Assembly (NCBI GenBank): GCA_017397645.1
Contig: JAFQIE010000025.1
Coordinates: 1 to 64,000, forward strand
DNA: 64,000 bases
DNA from: Lachnospiraceae bacterium
GTDB taxonomy: Bacteria; Bacillota; Clostridia; Lachnospirales; Lachnospiraceae
Direction of reading: 5' to 3'
Position 1 is the stretch's first letter; every line of letters begins with the position of its first letter. Made by a program: the position numbers and the translations under genes. This document shows positions 48,178 to 58,005 of the stretch, in pieces. The notes below the pieces were generated by a model. That model searched no databases and was not told the DNA's origin. It saw only the letters and a program-made list of their open reading frames with translations.

Positions 48178-51165
48178 TTAGTAGCTGATGTTCATATCCA
48201 CGTTGCCGCTGATACCGTTCACATGGCCTGTAGCCGTATACTGCCATATATCATAGCGTCCCGTATAAGTGGGCTTCGCCGCATACTGCGCCAGCCAAAT
48301 CTTATACTTGCTCAAAGCACTTACATTAATCTTACCTTCCAGCCAAGTCTTGTTGGAGTAAACACCGGCCTTGTAGCCTGCATTCTGAATGGTTTCACAG
48401 AACGCCTTGCAGACTGCCGTTCTGGTATCCTTATCTATCTTGTCGCCTCTTCCTCCACTGGGTTCAACGTCCAGGAATACGGGATAACTTAGGTTATAAT
48501 CATCAATTAGGCCCAGTACCATAGAGGCTTCTTCTACTGCTTCCACCTGATTTACTGCCTGGGAGAAGAAGTATACGCCAACCTTAAGACCTGCGCCGGT
48601 AGCGCCCTTGATGTTCGCTCTGAACTTAGGGTCCTCTACCAAACTGCCGTTGGTGGAACCGCGGTATCCGCAACGGATAATTGCGTAGGACACACCGGAA
48701 TTCTTCACGGCATTCCAGTCAATACTTCCGTTCCACTTGGAAACATCGATACCTACCACGCCACTGCCCTGGGTCAGTGCACCGTCGGAGCCGAAGGTAT
48801 ATGTTGCACCCTGAATGACATGTCTACCGGTAATCTTGTCACCGTTTGCAGTGAAGTAATATACTTTACCGCCTATATTCTGCCATCCGGTATATTTTAC
48901 AGCACCCTTCAGGAAGAATTTGCTTGCCTTGTAATAGTCTGCGTATCTTGCCTCTCTATAGTTACCGTTCTCCAACACGTAAATCTGCTCACCACTGCGG
49001 TTCTTCAAAAGTGTGGTGGTATCCTGGTTAGGATGCTTACGCACAACCACTTCGCAGGTGGCGGTGATTTTTTCTTTGGTAGTAGGGTCTGTATAGGAAA
49101 CGGAAATAACCGCTGTACCTTCCTTATTCGCGTATACACGCACTTCCTTTTTGGTGGTATTAGAACTCACATATACCAAATCAGAATTAGAAGAATATAC
49201 TTCCATATTGGCATCTGTAGCATTCTTAACCTCTGCCGTCAACAGGAAGTTCTCTCCTACGAACAGATTTTTCTTGGTCTCACTTAACGAGATGCTCTTC
49301 TTATCGCCGATGGTGACCTTCAGTGTTGTCTCAGCTCTTGTACTATTGTCGCTACTACCCTTGTAATTTACACTAACTGTAAAAGTTGCCGTACCGGTTT
49401 TTATAGGAGTAATCTTAATATCTCCCGTGGTAGCATTGATTTCTGCTTTTGCCACAGAACTACTGGTAGGTGTTATCTTAAACTCCAACTGATATTCGCT
49501 AAAACCAGTGGCTTTTGCCTTTGTTGTTACATCTGTACCCAGCGAGCCCTTCAACTCTTTATAATCTAAAGTAATCTGTCCTTTTTTCAAAGGAGTCTGC
49601 GTAGGTGCAGGGGTTGCAGGCGCTTGAGTCGGTGCTGCAGTAGGCTCCGCCGTAGGCGCTGCGGTAGGTGCCGCAGTGGGCTGTGCCGTAGGTTCTGCAG
49701 GTGCCGGGGTAGGCTCTGCAGGTGCCTCGGTGGGAGGTGCTACAGGCTCCTCTGTAGGGAGTTCTGCAGGTGCTTCCGTAGGTTGTTCGGGCTCTACAGG
49801 GGGCTCCTCAGGTGCGGGTTCTCCCGCAGGCGGCTCACCTGATTCCGTCACAAGGATCAACTGTCTCGCCATCACCAATGTCAAAGGATCGGCGATAGTA
49901 CTCTTTGACACTTCGTTGTATGTAACGGGAATCACCTTACTCTCAACCCATGCCACGGTATCTTTAATGGTAGACTCTACCTTTGTATTGTTTTTCTTGG
50001 TATCTTCTACACTTGCATCAATTTCAGATTCTTGCTTTACTTCGTTCTGTACGTCAACCTTGCTGAACGCAATTTCCTTCTTTACTTCAGCCGTTCTGAC
50101 GTCCGTGGTAATAATATATCTATCGTACTTCTCATCTGCCAATGTCTCCATGGCAATCTGATATTTACCTGGAGCGATACCTGTCTTATAGATGATACCA
50201 TCCATGTCGTCATCCGACCAGATTTGCTCTTTTCCGTCAGGAGTGGTTACCACTACAGAGAAAGGTGCATTGGGTACTAACTTTTCCGTCTTTTTGTTGG
50301 TAAACTTAATCTTCAGATCTTTTTCTATGGAAACAAACTGAGGCATAACAGATATTTGCCTGTTGACATCTTCCTCATCATAATGTCCGGTAAAACCGCC
50401 CTTGTCCACTTCCAGACGATCCATATGGGCATTGGCTACCGCCTCAATACCATCGCCACCGATGGTGGTAATCTCTGACAAATAGGAACCTACACTGACG
50501 AATTTAGATACCTGTCTATTGATTGCCGCTCTGCCGATAAATACGCTACCGGTAATAATGGCCAGCACCAGCACCGCCACACCTACAATCAGCATCATCC
50601 TATCCATCATATCCATGCTGTTCAATTTTTGGGTGAGAAGTGCAAAAAATTCTTCTTTATCAAATCCCGTTTTGCGGCGATTCTTTTTAGGTGCCGTCTT
50701 TGCAGTATGCCTTGCGGTGCGGGTACTTCTTACCGCTGCAGTCACATAGGCATCTTCCTGAGCATAGTCCTCTTCCTCGTAATACTCGCCGGCATCCTCT
50801 ACGTAATACTCAGATTCCGTTTCTTCGTAAGTAACAGTATCCTCCCCATAGTACTCATCCGTACCCTGGTCGCCATAGTATTCACCCCCAGCTTCGGTTG
50901 CGTAATACTCGCCGGTACTTTCCTCGTAATACTCTCCGGTACTTTCTTCCTCATAGTACTCGCCGGTGCCTTCTTCGTAATACTCTCCGGGCTCTTCCTC
51001 CCCGTAATACTCACCTTGCACGTCAGACTCGTAAAAACCTTCCTCTGCGCCGTAGTATTCGAAGTCGCCAAATCCGTCGTCTATATCGTCATATTCATAT
51101 TCTATCTCGTTTACGCCGGCTCTTTTGGAATTCGGCTTATGGGAACGATTGAATAAACTTTTCAT
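48178..51165 (-). CDS. GH25 lysozyme-family wall protein with cytoplasmic EYY repeats
   Basis: The protein has 995 residues. Parts in order: (1) residues 20-140, an acidic region with ten EYY motifs spaced 7-16 residues apart; (2) a basic stretch RHTAKTAPKKNRRKTG at about 152-167; (3) a single membrane segment at about 191-212 (MLIVGVAVLVLAIITGSVFI), so the EYY region is predicted to be cytoplasmic; (4) an external region to about 430; (5) a Pro/Ala/Thr/Glu linker, about 440-520; (6) two Ig-like (BIG2-type) domains, about 520-730; (7) two CW-binding repeats (YTGWQNIGGKVYYF, ITGRHVIQGATYTFG); (8) GH25 domain 802-995 with catalytic FLDVEP (Asp899, Glu901). It probably cuts or binds peptidoglycan where the glycan is attached. 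First gene of the locus. Confidence 0.88.
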   Translation of the reverse strand: MKSLFNRSHKPNSKRAGVNEIEYEYDDIDDGFGDFEYYGAEEGFYESDVQGEYYGEEEPGEYYEEGTGEYYEEESTGEYYEESTGEYYATEAGGEYYGDQGTDEYYGEDTVTYEETESEYYVEDAGEYYEEEDYAQEDAYVTAAVRSTRTARHTAKTAPKKNRRKTGFDKEEFFALLTQKLNSMDMMDRMMLIVGVAVLVLAIITGSVFIGRAAINRQVSKFVSVGSYLSEITTIGGDGIEAVANAHMDRLEVDKGGFTGHYDEEDVNRQISVMPQFVSIEKDLKIKFTNKKTEKLVPNAPFSVVVTTPDGKEQIWSDDDMDGIIYKTGIAPGKYQIAMETLADEKYDRYIITTDVRTAEVKKEIAFSKVDVQNEVKQESEIDASVEDTKKNNTKVESTIKDTVAWVESKVIPVTYNEVSKSTIADPLTLVMARQLILVTESGEPPAGEPAPEEPPVEPEQPTEAPAELPTEEPVAPPTEAPAEPTPAPAEPTAQPTAAPTAAPTAEPTAAPTQAPATPAPTQTPLKKGQITLDYKELKGSLGTDVTTKAKATGFSEYQLEFKITPTSSSVAKAEINATTGDIKITPIKTGTATFTVSVNYKGSSDNSTRAETTLKVTIGDKKSISLSETKKNLFVGENFLLTAEVKNATDANMEVYSSNSDLVYVSSNTTKKEVRVYANKEGTAVISVSYTDPTTKEKITATCEVVVRKHPNQDTTTLLKNRSGEQIYVLENGNYREARYADYYKASKFFLKGAVKYTGWQNIGGKVYYFTANGDKITGRHVIQGATYTFGSDGALTQGSGVVGIDVSKWNGSIDWNAVKNSGVSYAIIRCGYRGSTNGSLVEDPKFRANIKGATGAGLKVGVYFFSQAVNQVEAVEEASMVLGLIDDYNLSYPVFLDVEPSGGRGDKIDKDTRTAVCKAFCETIQNAGYKAGVYSNKTWLEGKINVSALSKYKIWLAQYAAKPTYTGRYDIWQYTATGHVNGISGNVDMNISY
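50779..51060 (-). repeat. Degenerate EYY-coding repeat array
   Basis: The DNA encoding residues 36-129 of the GH25 protein contains ten imperfect units carrying a GAGTATTACG-type block (Glu-Tyr-Tyr), mostly followed by Glu/Gly/Ser/Thr codons. Several units differ only by synonymous or E/G/T changes, which indicates expansion by recombination. Confidence 0.8.
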
Positions 51166-51218
51166 ACATACTTCCTTTCAGTAAGCAAACTTTCGCATAA
51201 TATCATGAATACTTATGT

Positions 51219-51247
51219 ATTATATCATTATGGTCCTACTTCTTCAA
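51219..51247 (-). promoter_or_regulatory. Promoter of the polysaccharide locus
   Basis: On the minus strand TTGAAG (51242-51247), 17-bp spacer, TATAAT (51219-51224), about 55 bp upstream of the GH25 start. No strong terminator follows until 30896, so this promoter can drive more than 20 kb. Confidence 0.78.
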
Positions 51248-51278
51248 GTGACTGTAATCTTAATTTTTCTTAATAATA

Positions 51279-51307
51279 TAGACATTCGGTTTGCATAATA
51301 GTAAAAT
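51279..51307 (+). promoter_or_regulatory. Promoter of the SGNH-like gene
   Basis: TAGACA (51279-51284), 17-bp spacer, TAAAAT (51302-51307); five of six bases fit in each box. It is divergent from the polysaccharide-locus promoter; the two -35 boxes are 31 bp apart. Confidence 0.7.
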
Positions 51308-51354
51308 AAAACCATGCTTTAACTAAGAATTTTTGCGCAAGAATGGAGCAACTT

Positions 51355-52341
51355 ATGAAACGAATTAAGAGAGAAACCTGGATGCACATCGCCTTGGCGC
51401 TGGTTATCATTCTTTTTGTGGGTGGTGTTCTATATAAGATAACAAATTTTGGCGAGCATATCTCTTTGGAGGAAATCTTCAAGGATGGGGAAGGTACCTA
51501 TGATGATACCTTTGACAGCATTCTTCCTCTGGTCACCATCGAGGATGAACCCGTTTATAAAAATTACGGTCCCGATACTAATATTTTGTTTTTTGGCAAC
51601 GATCCGTTGGCGGATGACAGAGACTCCGAGAATAATCTGGTCAACATGATTCAGGCCAAAACCGGTGCCACTGTATATAACTGTGCCATCAGTGGCAGCT
51701 ATCTGTCTGTAGAAAATGAGACTTTGATTCCTCACCGATATCCTATGGACGCTTTTAGTTTTTACTGGCTATCCTTTTTGCCCACAGCAGAAAGCATCCA
51801 AAACTCTTATCAGACTGCGATAAAAACTCTGGGTGAAAACTGCCCGCCCGAGGCAACCGAAGTCTTTGAAACATTGACATCCATAGATTTCAACGAAATC
51901 GATGTCATTGCGCTTATGTACGACGCGAACGATTATTTGGCAGGTCGTCCCATGTATAGCGACGAGAATTTCACCAACATCGAAACCTTCACCGGCAATA
52001 TGGCGGCAGGTATTCAGTTTATCAGAAGCTATTATCCCCACATCCGGATTATGGTACTGTCCCCCACCTATGCCTATGGCTTGGATGAGGAAGGCAATTA
52101 TATCAGCAGCGACATTCAGATTTACGGAGAACAGCATTTTCTGTCCACCTATGTTATCAAACAGGCAGAGGCTTGTGCGCTGACCAGTACCACGTTTATT
52201 GACAATTTATATGGCACCATTACAGAGAATACGGCAGACACCTATCTGACCGACCATATCCACTTGTCAGTTGAGGGTCGGGAATTGGTGGCAGACCGTT
52301 TCGTGGAAGCGCTGTACTATTACAATAACGAGACAGAATAA
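51355..52341 (+). CDS. Membrane-anchored SGNH/GDSL-like protein with altered nucleophile motif
   Basis: The protein has 328 residues from the ATG at 51355 (MKRIKRETWMHIALAL), preceded by GGAGCAACTT. A signal anchor (HIALALVIILFVGGVLY, about 10-26) places the rest outside the cell. The SGNH layout is present: block I ILFFGNDPLADDRDSENN, block II NCAISGSYLS, block III ALMYDANDYLAGR, and block V YLTDHIHLSVEG with the Asp-x-x-His pair. Block I normally reads GDS with the catalytic serine; here it reads GND, so the usual nucleophile is absent. SGNH proteins often add or remove acetyl groups on surface glycans. It is followed 22 bp later by a deacetylase gene. Confidence 0.7.
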   Translation: MKRIKRETWMHIALALVIILFVGGVLYKITNFGEHISLEEIFKDGEGTYDDTFDSILPLVTIEDEPVYKNYGPDTNILFFGNDPLADDRDSENNLVNMIQAKTGATVYNCAISGSYLSVENETLIPHRYPMDAFSFYWLSFLPTAESIQNSYQTAIKTLGENCPPEATEVFETLTSIDFNEIDVIALMYDANDYLAGRPMYSDENFTNIETFTGNMAAGIQFIRSYYPHIRIMVLSPTYAYGLDEEGNYISSDIQIYGEQHFLSTYVIKQAEACALTSTTFIDNLYGTITENTADTYLTDHIHLSVEGRELVADRFVEALYYYNNETE

Positions 52342-52363
52342 AAAACATACGAGGAGAGCAGAA

Positions 52364-53215
52364 ATGAAACGCAGATTATTTATGAGATGGCCCGGCTTTC
52401 ATTACAAAGCAGTGACACTCAGTTATGATGACGGGTGCATCTACGACAGAACGGTTATTGAAATCATGCAAAAATATGGGTTGAAGGGTACCTTCAATAT
52501 CAACTCCTGCGTATTTCATGAAAACAGACCCAACAAATTGACAAAAGAAGAGTTGGTAGAATTGTACACCTCCACCGGCAACGAGGTGGCTGTGCATGGC
52601 TACCGCCACACTTCCCTCCCGGAAATGCCCGAAGCGTTGGCCACCTATGATGTTCTCCATGACAGAGAGGAAATCGAAGCCGCATTTGGACAGATTATTT
52701 CCGGTATGGCTTATGCAAATGGTGTTTTCAGCGACGAAGTGGTTGAGATATTGAAAAAATGCGGCATTACCTACTCCCGCACCACTGTCTCCACCCACTC
52801 CTTAAATGTAACAGAGGACTTTCTGCGCTGGCATCCCACCTGCCATCACGACGATCCCGAACTGATGGAATTGGCCCGGAAATTAATAGAGCCGGCGGAA
52901 CCCGCCTACAAATGGGCAAGATTCCCCCGACTGCTCTACGTTTGGGGACACAGTTACGAATTCAATGGTAATAACAATTGGGACGTACTAGAGAAATTGG
53001 GTGAATATGTGGGTAATCGGGATGATGTTTGGTACGCCACAAATGGTGAAATCTGCACGTATGTGAAAGCCTACGACGCGTTACAATTTTCCGTTTCCGG
53101 TAAGATGATTCATAACCCCAGTGCGATAGATGTATACATAGACTATTACGGCAACAAGTATACGATTCCCGCAGGAGAAACCATCCAAGTGGAATGTCCC
53201 GAAAGTTATGTTTAG
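52364..53215 (+). CDS. NodB-type polysaccharide deacetylase (cytoplasmic)
   Basis: The protein has 283 residues from the ATG at 52364 ([19 protein letters not shown]), with GAGGAGAGCAGAA upstream. There is no signal peptide or membrane segment. CE4 motifs: [18 protein letters not shown] (motif 1, metal Asp), [17 protein letters not shown] (motif 2, two metal His), [19 protein letters not shown] (motif 3 position), and [14 protein letters not shown] in place of the C-terminal LxLH. This branch resembles intracellular or nucleotide-sugar deacetylases rather than peptidoglycan enzymes. It is in an operon with the SGNH-like gene; its stop overlaps the end of the convergent FAD enzyme by 4 bp. Confidence 0.83.
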   Translation: MKRRLFMRWPGFHYKAVTLSYDDGCIYDRTVIEIMQKYGLKGTFNINSCVFHENRPNKLTKEELVELYTSTGNEVAVHGYRHTSLPEMPEALATYDVLHDREEIEAAFGQIISGMAYANGVFSDEVVEILKKCGITYSRTTVSTHSLNVTEDFLRWHPTCHHDDPELMELARKLIEPAEPAYKWARFPRLLYVWGHSYEFNGNNNWDVLEKLGEYVGNRDDVWYATNGEICTYVKAYDALQFSVSGKMIHNPSAIDVYIDYYGNKYTIPAGETIQVECPESYV

Positions 53216-54765
53216 GATTTTTCTTCCTCATGATACTCCGCTTCCGTGTTTACATTCCAAATGACACTTCTGTCACTTTTTTCTCCCAGAATCACATCCA
53301 CGGCGCGGAACGCTGTCACCATGGAATGGTCCATATTGTTGTACCGGTGCTGGCCGTTTCGACCAACACAATAGAGATTGTCAATGGTGTCTAAGTAAGC
53401 AATCAACTGATCCATATCATCATAGGTATCAAAGTACGCCGGATATGCCTTCTTGACCTTTTCCACATGCGTGTCAAGCACCTGATCCGGTCCATCGATA
53501 AGCCCCAAGGAAACCATCTCTCCTACACCAAAGGCCGCGAACTCTTCTTCCGGCATATTCCAGAACTTATCCCCTTCGTTGACAAAATATTCCAAACCAA
53601 TCCACACTGTTTCTTCCGGCTTTTTCACCATGTACGGGGACCAGTTATTGTAGATTTGCATACGTCCCATTTTCACACGTCTGTCCTGCACATAAATCCA
53701 GCAGTCAGGGACGATGTTTCCTAGTGTCTTAAACTTAGTTTTATTCTCCAGATTCAATTTTGGCACCAGCACACCCACAGTCATATAGTCGCGATAAGGC
53801 AAGCCTGATGCGATTCGGCCGGCCTCTTCAGGCACATCATTCATACCGGCCACCAAATCCTTTACAGGCATGGAAGATATCACTACATCGGCCTCTATGG
53901 TCACCTGCTGCCCATTCTGTTCGTAGGTAACGGCATCAATGCGTGTTCCGTCCTTATGAAGCGACACAACCTTAGCATTCTTAATAATCCGACCGCCTGC
54001 TTTCTCAATTTCAGCCGCCACGGTTTCCCACATCTGTCCGGGACCCAATTTAGGATATTTGAATTCCTCTATCAGAGAGGTCTCCACTTTTCTATTTTTC
54101 TTGCCAAACACTTTTCCTGCCACATCCTTGATGATGGCTACCACGGAAAGCCCTTTCACTCTCTGGGCACCCCAGGAAGCGTCTATCTCCTTGGGGTGAC
54201 GTCCCCACAAATTCTCCGTATAGTTTTCAAAGAACATGCCGTATAATATCTTGCCAAATCTATTGATATAGAAATTCTCCAGATTTATTTCCGGTCTTTT
54301 GTGTATCAAAGACGCCAGATAACTAAAGCCCACCTTCATGGTGGTGATAAATCCCATATTCTTCAGCGTTTCCGCCTTTAATGAAATCGGATAATCATAG
54401 AATCTATCGTCAAAAAGAATCCTTGATACACGATTTCTTTTTAACATTACCCGGTCTTCTTTTTCCGGGTCAGGACCTTCCTTGGCCAGTTCCACACTGC
54501 GGCCCAAAATCCTGTCATCCATAGAAGGTGCTCCCTGCATGGGAAGCATTTTCCCCCACCAGGCATTGACCTGTGCATCCTTGGAAAAAAAGCGATGGCC
54601 GCCCATATCCATGCGGTTGCCTCTATATTCAACTGTCTTCGAAATCCCACCGATGGCATCACTTTCCTCCAGCAAGACCACTTCGTACGCATCGCTTCTA
54701 TCTATAAGTTCATAAGCGGCGGTAAGTCCCGCGGGACCGGCTCCTATCACAATCGCTTTTTTCAT
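53212..54765 (-). CDS. FAD-dependent oxidoreductase, UDP-galactopyranose-mutase/amine-oxidase-like
   Basis: The protein has 517 residues. The N-terminal dinucleotide fold is [20 protein letters not shown], followed by [20 protein letters not shown] and DMGGHRFF, the FAD-binding pattern of protoporphyrinogen-oxidase-like and UDP-galactopyranose-mutase-like enzymes. [13 protein letters not shown] and the C-terminal [20 protein letters not shown] complete the cofactor site. Such proteins are common in surface-glycan loci and may act on nucleotide sugars or lipid carriers; the exact reaction is unknown. The ribosome binding site TTAGGAGGTACGA is strong. It is monocistronic and lies between the polysaccharide and YtrA-type regions. 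Confidence 0.82.
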   Translation of the reverse strand: MKKAIVIGAGPAGLTAAYELIDRSDAYEVVLLEESDAIGGISKTVEYRGNRMDMGGHRFFSKDAQVNAWWGKMLPMQGAPSMDDRILGRSVELAKEGPDPEKEDRVMLKRNRVSRILFDDRFYDYPISLKAETLKNMGFITTMKVGFSYLASLIHKRPEINLENFYINRFGKILYGMFFENYTENLWGRHPKEIDASWGAQRVKGLSVVAIIKDVAGKVFGKKNRKVETSLIEEFKYPKLGPGQMWETVAAEIEKAGGRIIKNAKVVSLHKDGTRIDAVTYEQNGQQVTIEADVVISSMPVKDLVAGMNDVPEEAGRIASGLPYRDYMTVGVLVPKLNLENKTKFKTLGNIVPDCWIYVQDRRVKMGRMQIYNNWSPYMVKKPEETVWIGLEYFVNEGDKFWNMPEEEFAAFGVGEMVSLGLIDGPDQVLDTHVEKVKKAYPAYFDTYDDMDQLIAYLDTIDNLYCVGRNGQHRYNNMDHSMVTAFRAVDVILGEKSDRSVIWNVNTEAEYHEEEKS

Positions 54766-54849
54766 TCGTACCTCCTAAAGGATAACCCTATGTCTCATTG
54801 TACCTTTAAAACCAAAGAGTTTCAACCTTAGATTGAAAAAAGCAAAAAT

Positions 54850-54879
54850 TTCCCACACCCCCGAAAGAAGGTGTGGGAA
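54850..54879 (-). terminator. Terminator of the GntR/ABC operon
   Basis: TTCCCACACC (54850-54859) pairs perfectly with GGTGTGGGAA (54870-54879). On the minus strand it is followed by ATTTTTGCTTTTTT. It lies 11 bp after the permease stop. Confidence 0.85.
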
Positions 54880-54890
54880 TCCACGAAAAC

Positions 54891-57128
54891 TTATTCTGTT
54901 TCCAGTTCGGCAAATCTTGCTATAAACTTCTCAGGCAAATCCCCTTCCCTGATGTATGCTGTCTTCTCTACTCCATAGATATCTACCACACGGATACCAA
55001 TAAAGTACTTCGTGAAAGCGCCATTGCCTCTGTCCGGAGAACCATAGCTCATCACATCCACCAGTTCCTGTATTTCCGCCGGATCCGATATGATGATGAA
55101 TAGGTCTTTGCCCTCAACAGCTTGGGGTTCGGTCCACTCCACCGTCGCCATCTCCTGCATTTCAGCAGGTAATTCATTCTGTAAATCCGGATTCTGCATC
55201 ATTTCATAGTTCTTCCGCAGGGTCTCCAATTCTTCCTCCGAAAGCAGACCGTATCTTTCCTTTGCCAGCAGTTCATAGGTATATCCCTGCTTATAAATCT
55301 CCTCCTTGGAGTAGAAGCCCAGTTCCAAATCGACATATTCAATTTCCTCCGCCAATGTGGGCACCAGGTATTTCTCACACCAGGGATTGCCCTGCAGTGC
55401 GGCTATCGTATTGGTCATGCCCTCATACACACTGATATAAAAATGATAATAATTCTCTGTACGCAGTTGAATGTTCACAAGCATTCTACCTTCGCCGGCA
55501 ATAACCGCCTCCGGACGCTCTGTTAAATCTTTGTTGTAGGCATCCACCACTTGACGGATGAGTTCTACATCTCCCAGTTCCTGAGTTTCCACGCCATTAT
55601 ATCTGCGGAGACGTAAAGTAACAAATTCATCTCTGCGCTTTTCACTGATGCGGAAATTGGTGTTTACATACTCATCGCTACAAATCAACGGCCACACAAC
55701 TTCTTTATCCTTATCATACACCTTGTAACTGCGATAATAACTTCTGCCGTTTTTCAGAGTCACCTTCACATCCATCCGGTCCTGTACATCCCCATGTATC
55801 CAACGGCCATAAAAGGGGACTTCGTATTCCAGATTTTCCACACCGGTTTCCAGCAGTTTTCTAATGTGTTCTGCATCGTCATAATGCATCAGTTCCAAGG
55901 GACCGCCGGCACTTCCCGGATATCGCTCATGATTTTGGTAGGAATCTATCAAAATTCCAGCCTCCTCGATATCTTCCGCATCCGGCACATAAGTATCATA
56001 TCCAATCCAGTCCCTGCTGAAGGTCAGGCACAGAAGGATGGCTAACATAGTGGATACACCCATCCATAGTTTACTTGCAAAAAAGGCTTTGAAATCCATG
56101 TGGAAAATAATATCCAATACACCGTAGGTCAAAACCGAGGCGAGCACTGCACCAAAAACGCCCCAGCCGACGGAATACCTTCCTCCAAGGGCCGTAAATA
56201 TAAACCATCCAACCATACCGGCAACCACTGTCACAACGATTTTCATGATAAATGTGGCAATGGGATTTCTCACGCCCTGCTCTGCCAATTCGGACGCTCT
56301 CACCTTATACAAGTACCAGGCTCCTCCACCCAGTAGCAACGCTACCACGATATTTGCGCAGATAATGGGTGCAAACGGCACATCTTCCACAAGCCAATAC
56401 AGTTGATAAAAACTGGAAATAAAAGGAGATGCAAAGATGGACCGGTCCAGCATAGTGCGCACCCCGTAGTAGGTATCCATATACGTATTCAGGAAAACAT
56501 CTCCCGTGCAGAATACCGCAAATACCGATATGCCGATGATGCCAATGCAAACCAGCGCATTCAATATATTTCCGGATAACATAACTGCCACCAAAACCAA
56601 ATGATACATGAGCAGGAAGCTTACAATTAAAACACCCACACAGGTGGCTGCCGTAGGTAAAATGCCCGCACACAATTCTATGCCGCTAAATTCGGATACA
56701 TTAAAGTATGCCATCACAACGGTAATCAACATACTGACCACAAAGGGCACAAACCAAATCAAGAATCCATTCAAGTATGTCACCCAGAACTGTTGGTTTC
56801 TGGTAATGGGCAAACTGTGATATAAGTCCACCATTTTTCTGCGGAACACAAAACGGAACCCGAAAATACCCACAATCAACGCCCCCACAATGGCAATCAC
56901 ACCACCTAGTACTATGGGATATTCGGCAAAAAATCCAATGGTTGCTTCTGCATATCTGATTCTGGCAGCTTCAGGTGTCATACCGCTTCCAAAGCCGGAA
57001 TTACCTTCCCAAATCAGGTATCCTACCGGGAATGCCAAGAAACACGCAAGCGTAGATAAAGCGATCATCCAAACCCGATGTCTTAAGTCTTGTATCATAT
57101 ACTTAAAAAAGGAGTGCTTTGACGTCAT
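54891..57128 (-). CDS. ABC-2 type permease with large extracytoplasmic domain (YtrC/D-like)
   Basis: The protein has 745 residues. About eight membrane segments lie in residues 15-380, starting VWMIALSTLACFLAFPVGYL and later IVLGGVIAIVGALIVGIFGF and LWMGVSTMLAILLC. A soluble region of about 360 residues follows (from RDWIGYDTYVPDAEDIEEAG to the end) that is rich in charged residues. This is the DUF6449-type permease found with YtrA regulators. Its start overlaps the ATPase gene by 26 bp, with GGAGGTGAAGGGTT inside that gene as the ribosome binding site. It may export or sense cell-envelope stress compounds; the substrate is unknown. Confidence 0.85.
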   Translation of the reverse strand: MTSKHSFFKYMIQDLRHRVWMIALSTLACFLAFPVGYLIWEGNSGFGSGMTPEAARIRYAEATIGFFAEYPIVLGGVIAIVGALIVGIFGFRFVFRRKMVDLYHSLPITRNQQFWVTYLNGFLIWFVPFVVSMLITVVMAYFNVSEFSGIELCAGILPTAATCVGVLIVSFLLMYHLVLVAVMLSGNILNALVCIGIIGISVFAVFCTGDVFLNTYMDTYYGVRTMLDRSIFASPFISSFYQLYWLVEDVPFAPIICANIVVALLLGGGAWYLYKVRASELAEQGVRNPIATFIMKIVVTVVAGMVGWFIFTALGGRYSVGWGVFGAVLASVLTYGVLDIIFHMDFKAFFASKLWMGVSTMLAILLCLTFSRDWIGYDTYVPDAEDIEEAGILIDSYQNHERYPGSAGGPLELMHYDDAEHIRKLLETGVENLEYEVPFYGRWIHGDVQDRMDVKVTLKNGRSYYRSYKVYDKDKEVVWPLICSDEYVNTNFRISEKRRDEFVTLRLRRYNGVETQELGDVELIRQVVDAYNKDLTERPEAVIAGEGRMLVNIQLRTENYYHFYISVYEGMTNTIAALQGNPWCEKYLVPTLAEEIEYVDLELGFYSKEEIYKQGYTYELLAKERYGLLSEEELETLRKNYEMMQNPDLQNELPAEMQEMATVEWTEPQAVEGKDLFIIISDPAEIQELVDVMSYGSPDRGNGAFTKYFIGIRVVDIYGVEKTAYIREGDLPEKFIARFAELETE

Positions 57129-58005
57129 AACCCTTCACCTCCGTTTCACTGATGAATATTTCTTCCAAGGACAGTGGCAGCAATTCGTAGAACACCGGAC
57201 TCAACTCTTCCATACAAATTTCCAATTGTTCCTTCTTGCCTCTCACCGTAAATGTGTACAACGCGCCTCTATTGTCTATGGTGACAACATCTAATTTTTC
57301 CTTCATCTCGGCAAGCATTTTTTCTTCTTTAATGACGCACTGCACTTTGTGGATATTTAGCTTCATATCGTCCAAATCCTTGGCAAGCAGGATACCACCC
57401 CTGTGCAAAAGTCCCACGTACTCGCAGATATCTTCCAATTCTCTCAAATTATGGGATGCGATGATGGGAGTCAAACCTCTATCTTCAATCTCCTTTACAA
57501 AAAGGGATTTTACCGCCTGACGCATCACAGGGTCCAAGCCGTCAAAGGTTTCATCGCATAGCAAGTACTTCGTGTTTGCACAGATACCGCAGATCACAGA
57601 CAACTGCTTCTTCATACCTTTGGAAAAGGTATTGATTTTTCTCTTTGTTTCCAGGCCAAACTTTTCCATCAAATCCATGAACTTCTCGGTATCAAATTTT
57701 GGATAATAGGTTTGATACAGACGTACCACATCCATGGGTGTACCGTTGGTAAAGTAATACTGGTCATCAGATATGTATAGAATATCTGCTTTTGTTTCGG
57801 GATTGTCATAAACCTCCCCACCATCTATCAGGATAGTGCCACTATCCGGTTTCAAAACACCACTCAACATTCTCATAAAGGTGGACTTACCGGCGCCGTT
57901 GGTACCAATCAATCCGAACACATGCCCCTCTTCAATCCGGGCAGATACATTATCGATAGCTTTGACTGCGTCAAAATTTTTATTCAATTCTTTTACTTCA
58001 ATCAT
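57103..58005 (-). CDS. ABC transporter ATPase, YtrB-like
   Basis: The protein has 300 residues. Walker A is FGLIGTNGAGKSTFMRML, the Q-loop region is DILYISDDQYYFTNG, the signature is NTFSKGMKKQLSVI (KGMKKQ in place of SGGQ), Walker B is KYLLCDETFDGLDPVMRQAV and the switch is IIASHNLRELED. This variant signature is shared by YtrB/CcmA-type ATPases. It overlaps the GntR gene by 8 bp and the permease by 26 bp, so the three are translated together. It powers the adjacent permease at the membrane. Confidence 0.92.
   Translation of the reverse strand: MIEVKELNKNFDAVKAIDNVSARIEEGHVFGLIGTNGAGKSTFMRMLSGVLKPDSGTILIDGGEVYDNPETKADILYISDDQYYFTNGTPMDVVRLYQTYYPKFDTEKFMDLMEKFGLETKRKINTFSKGMKKQLSVICGICANTKYLLCDETFDGLDPVMRQAVKSLFVKEIEDRGLTPIIASHNLRELEDICEYVGLLHRGGILLAKDLDDMKLNIHKVQCVIKEEKMLAEMKEKLDVVTIDNRGALYTFTVRGKKEQLEICMEELSPVFYELLPLSLEEIFISETEVKGYDVKALLF

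Noticed and set aside
50770..51060. EYY-coding DNA repeats as a CRISPR array
   Set aside because: The repeats are imperfect, in frame, have no unique spacers of constant length and sit inside a long coding sequence. No cas genes are nearby.
50629..51156. Plus-strand frames antisense to the EYY repeats, with membrane-like composition
   Set aside because: They mirror the repetitive coding sequence of the GH25 protein. The hydrophobic look comes from complementing Glu/Tyr codons.
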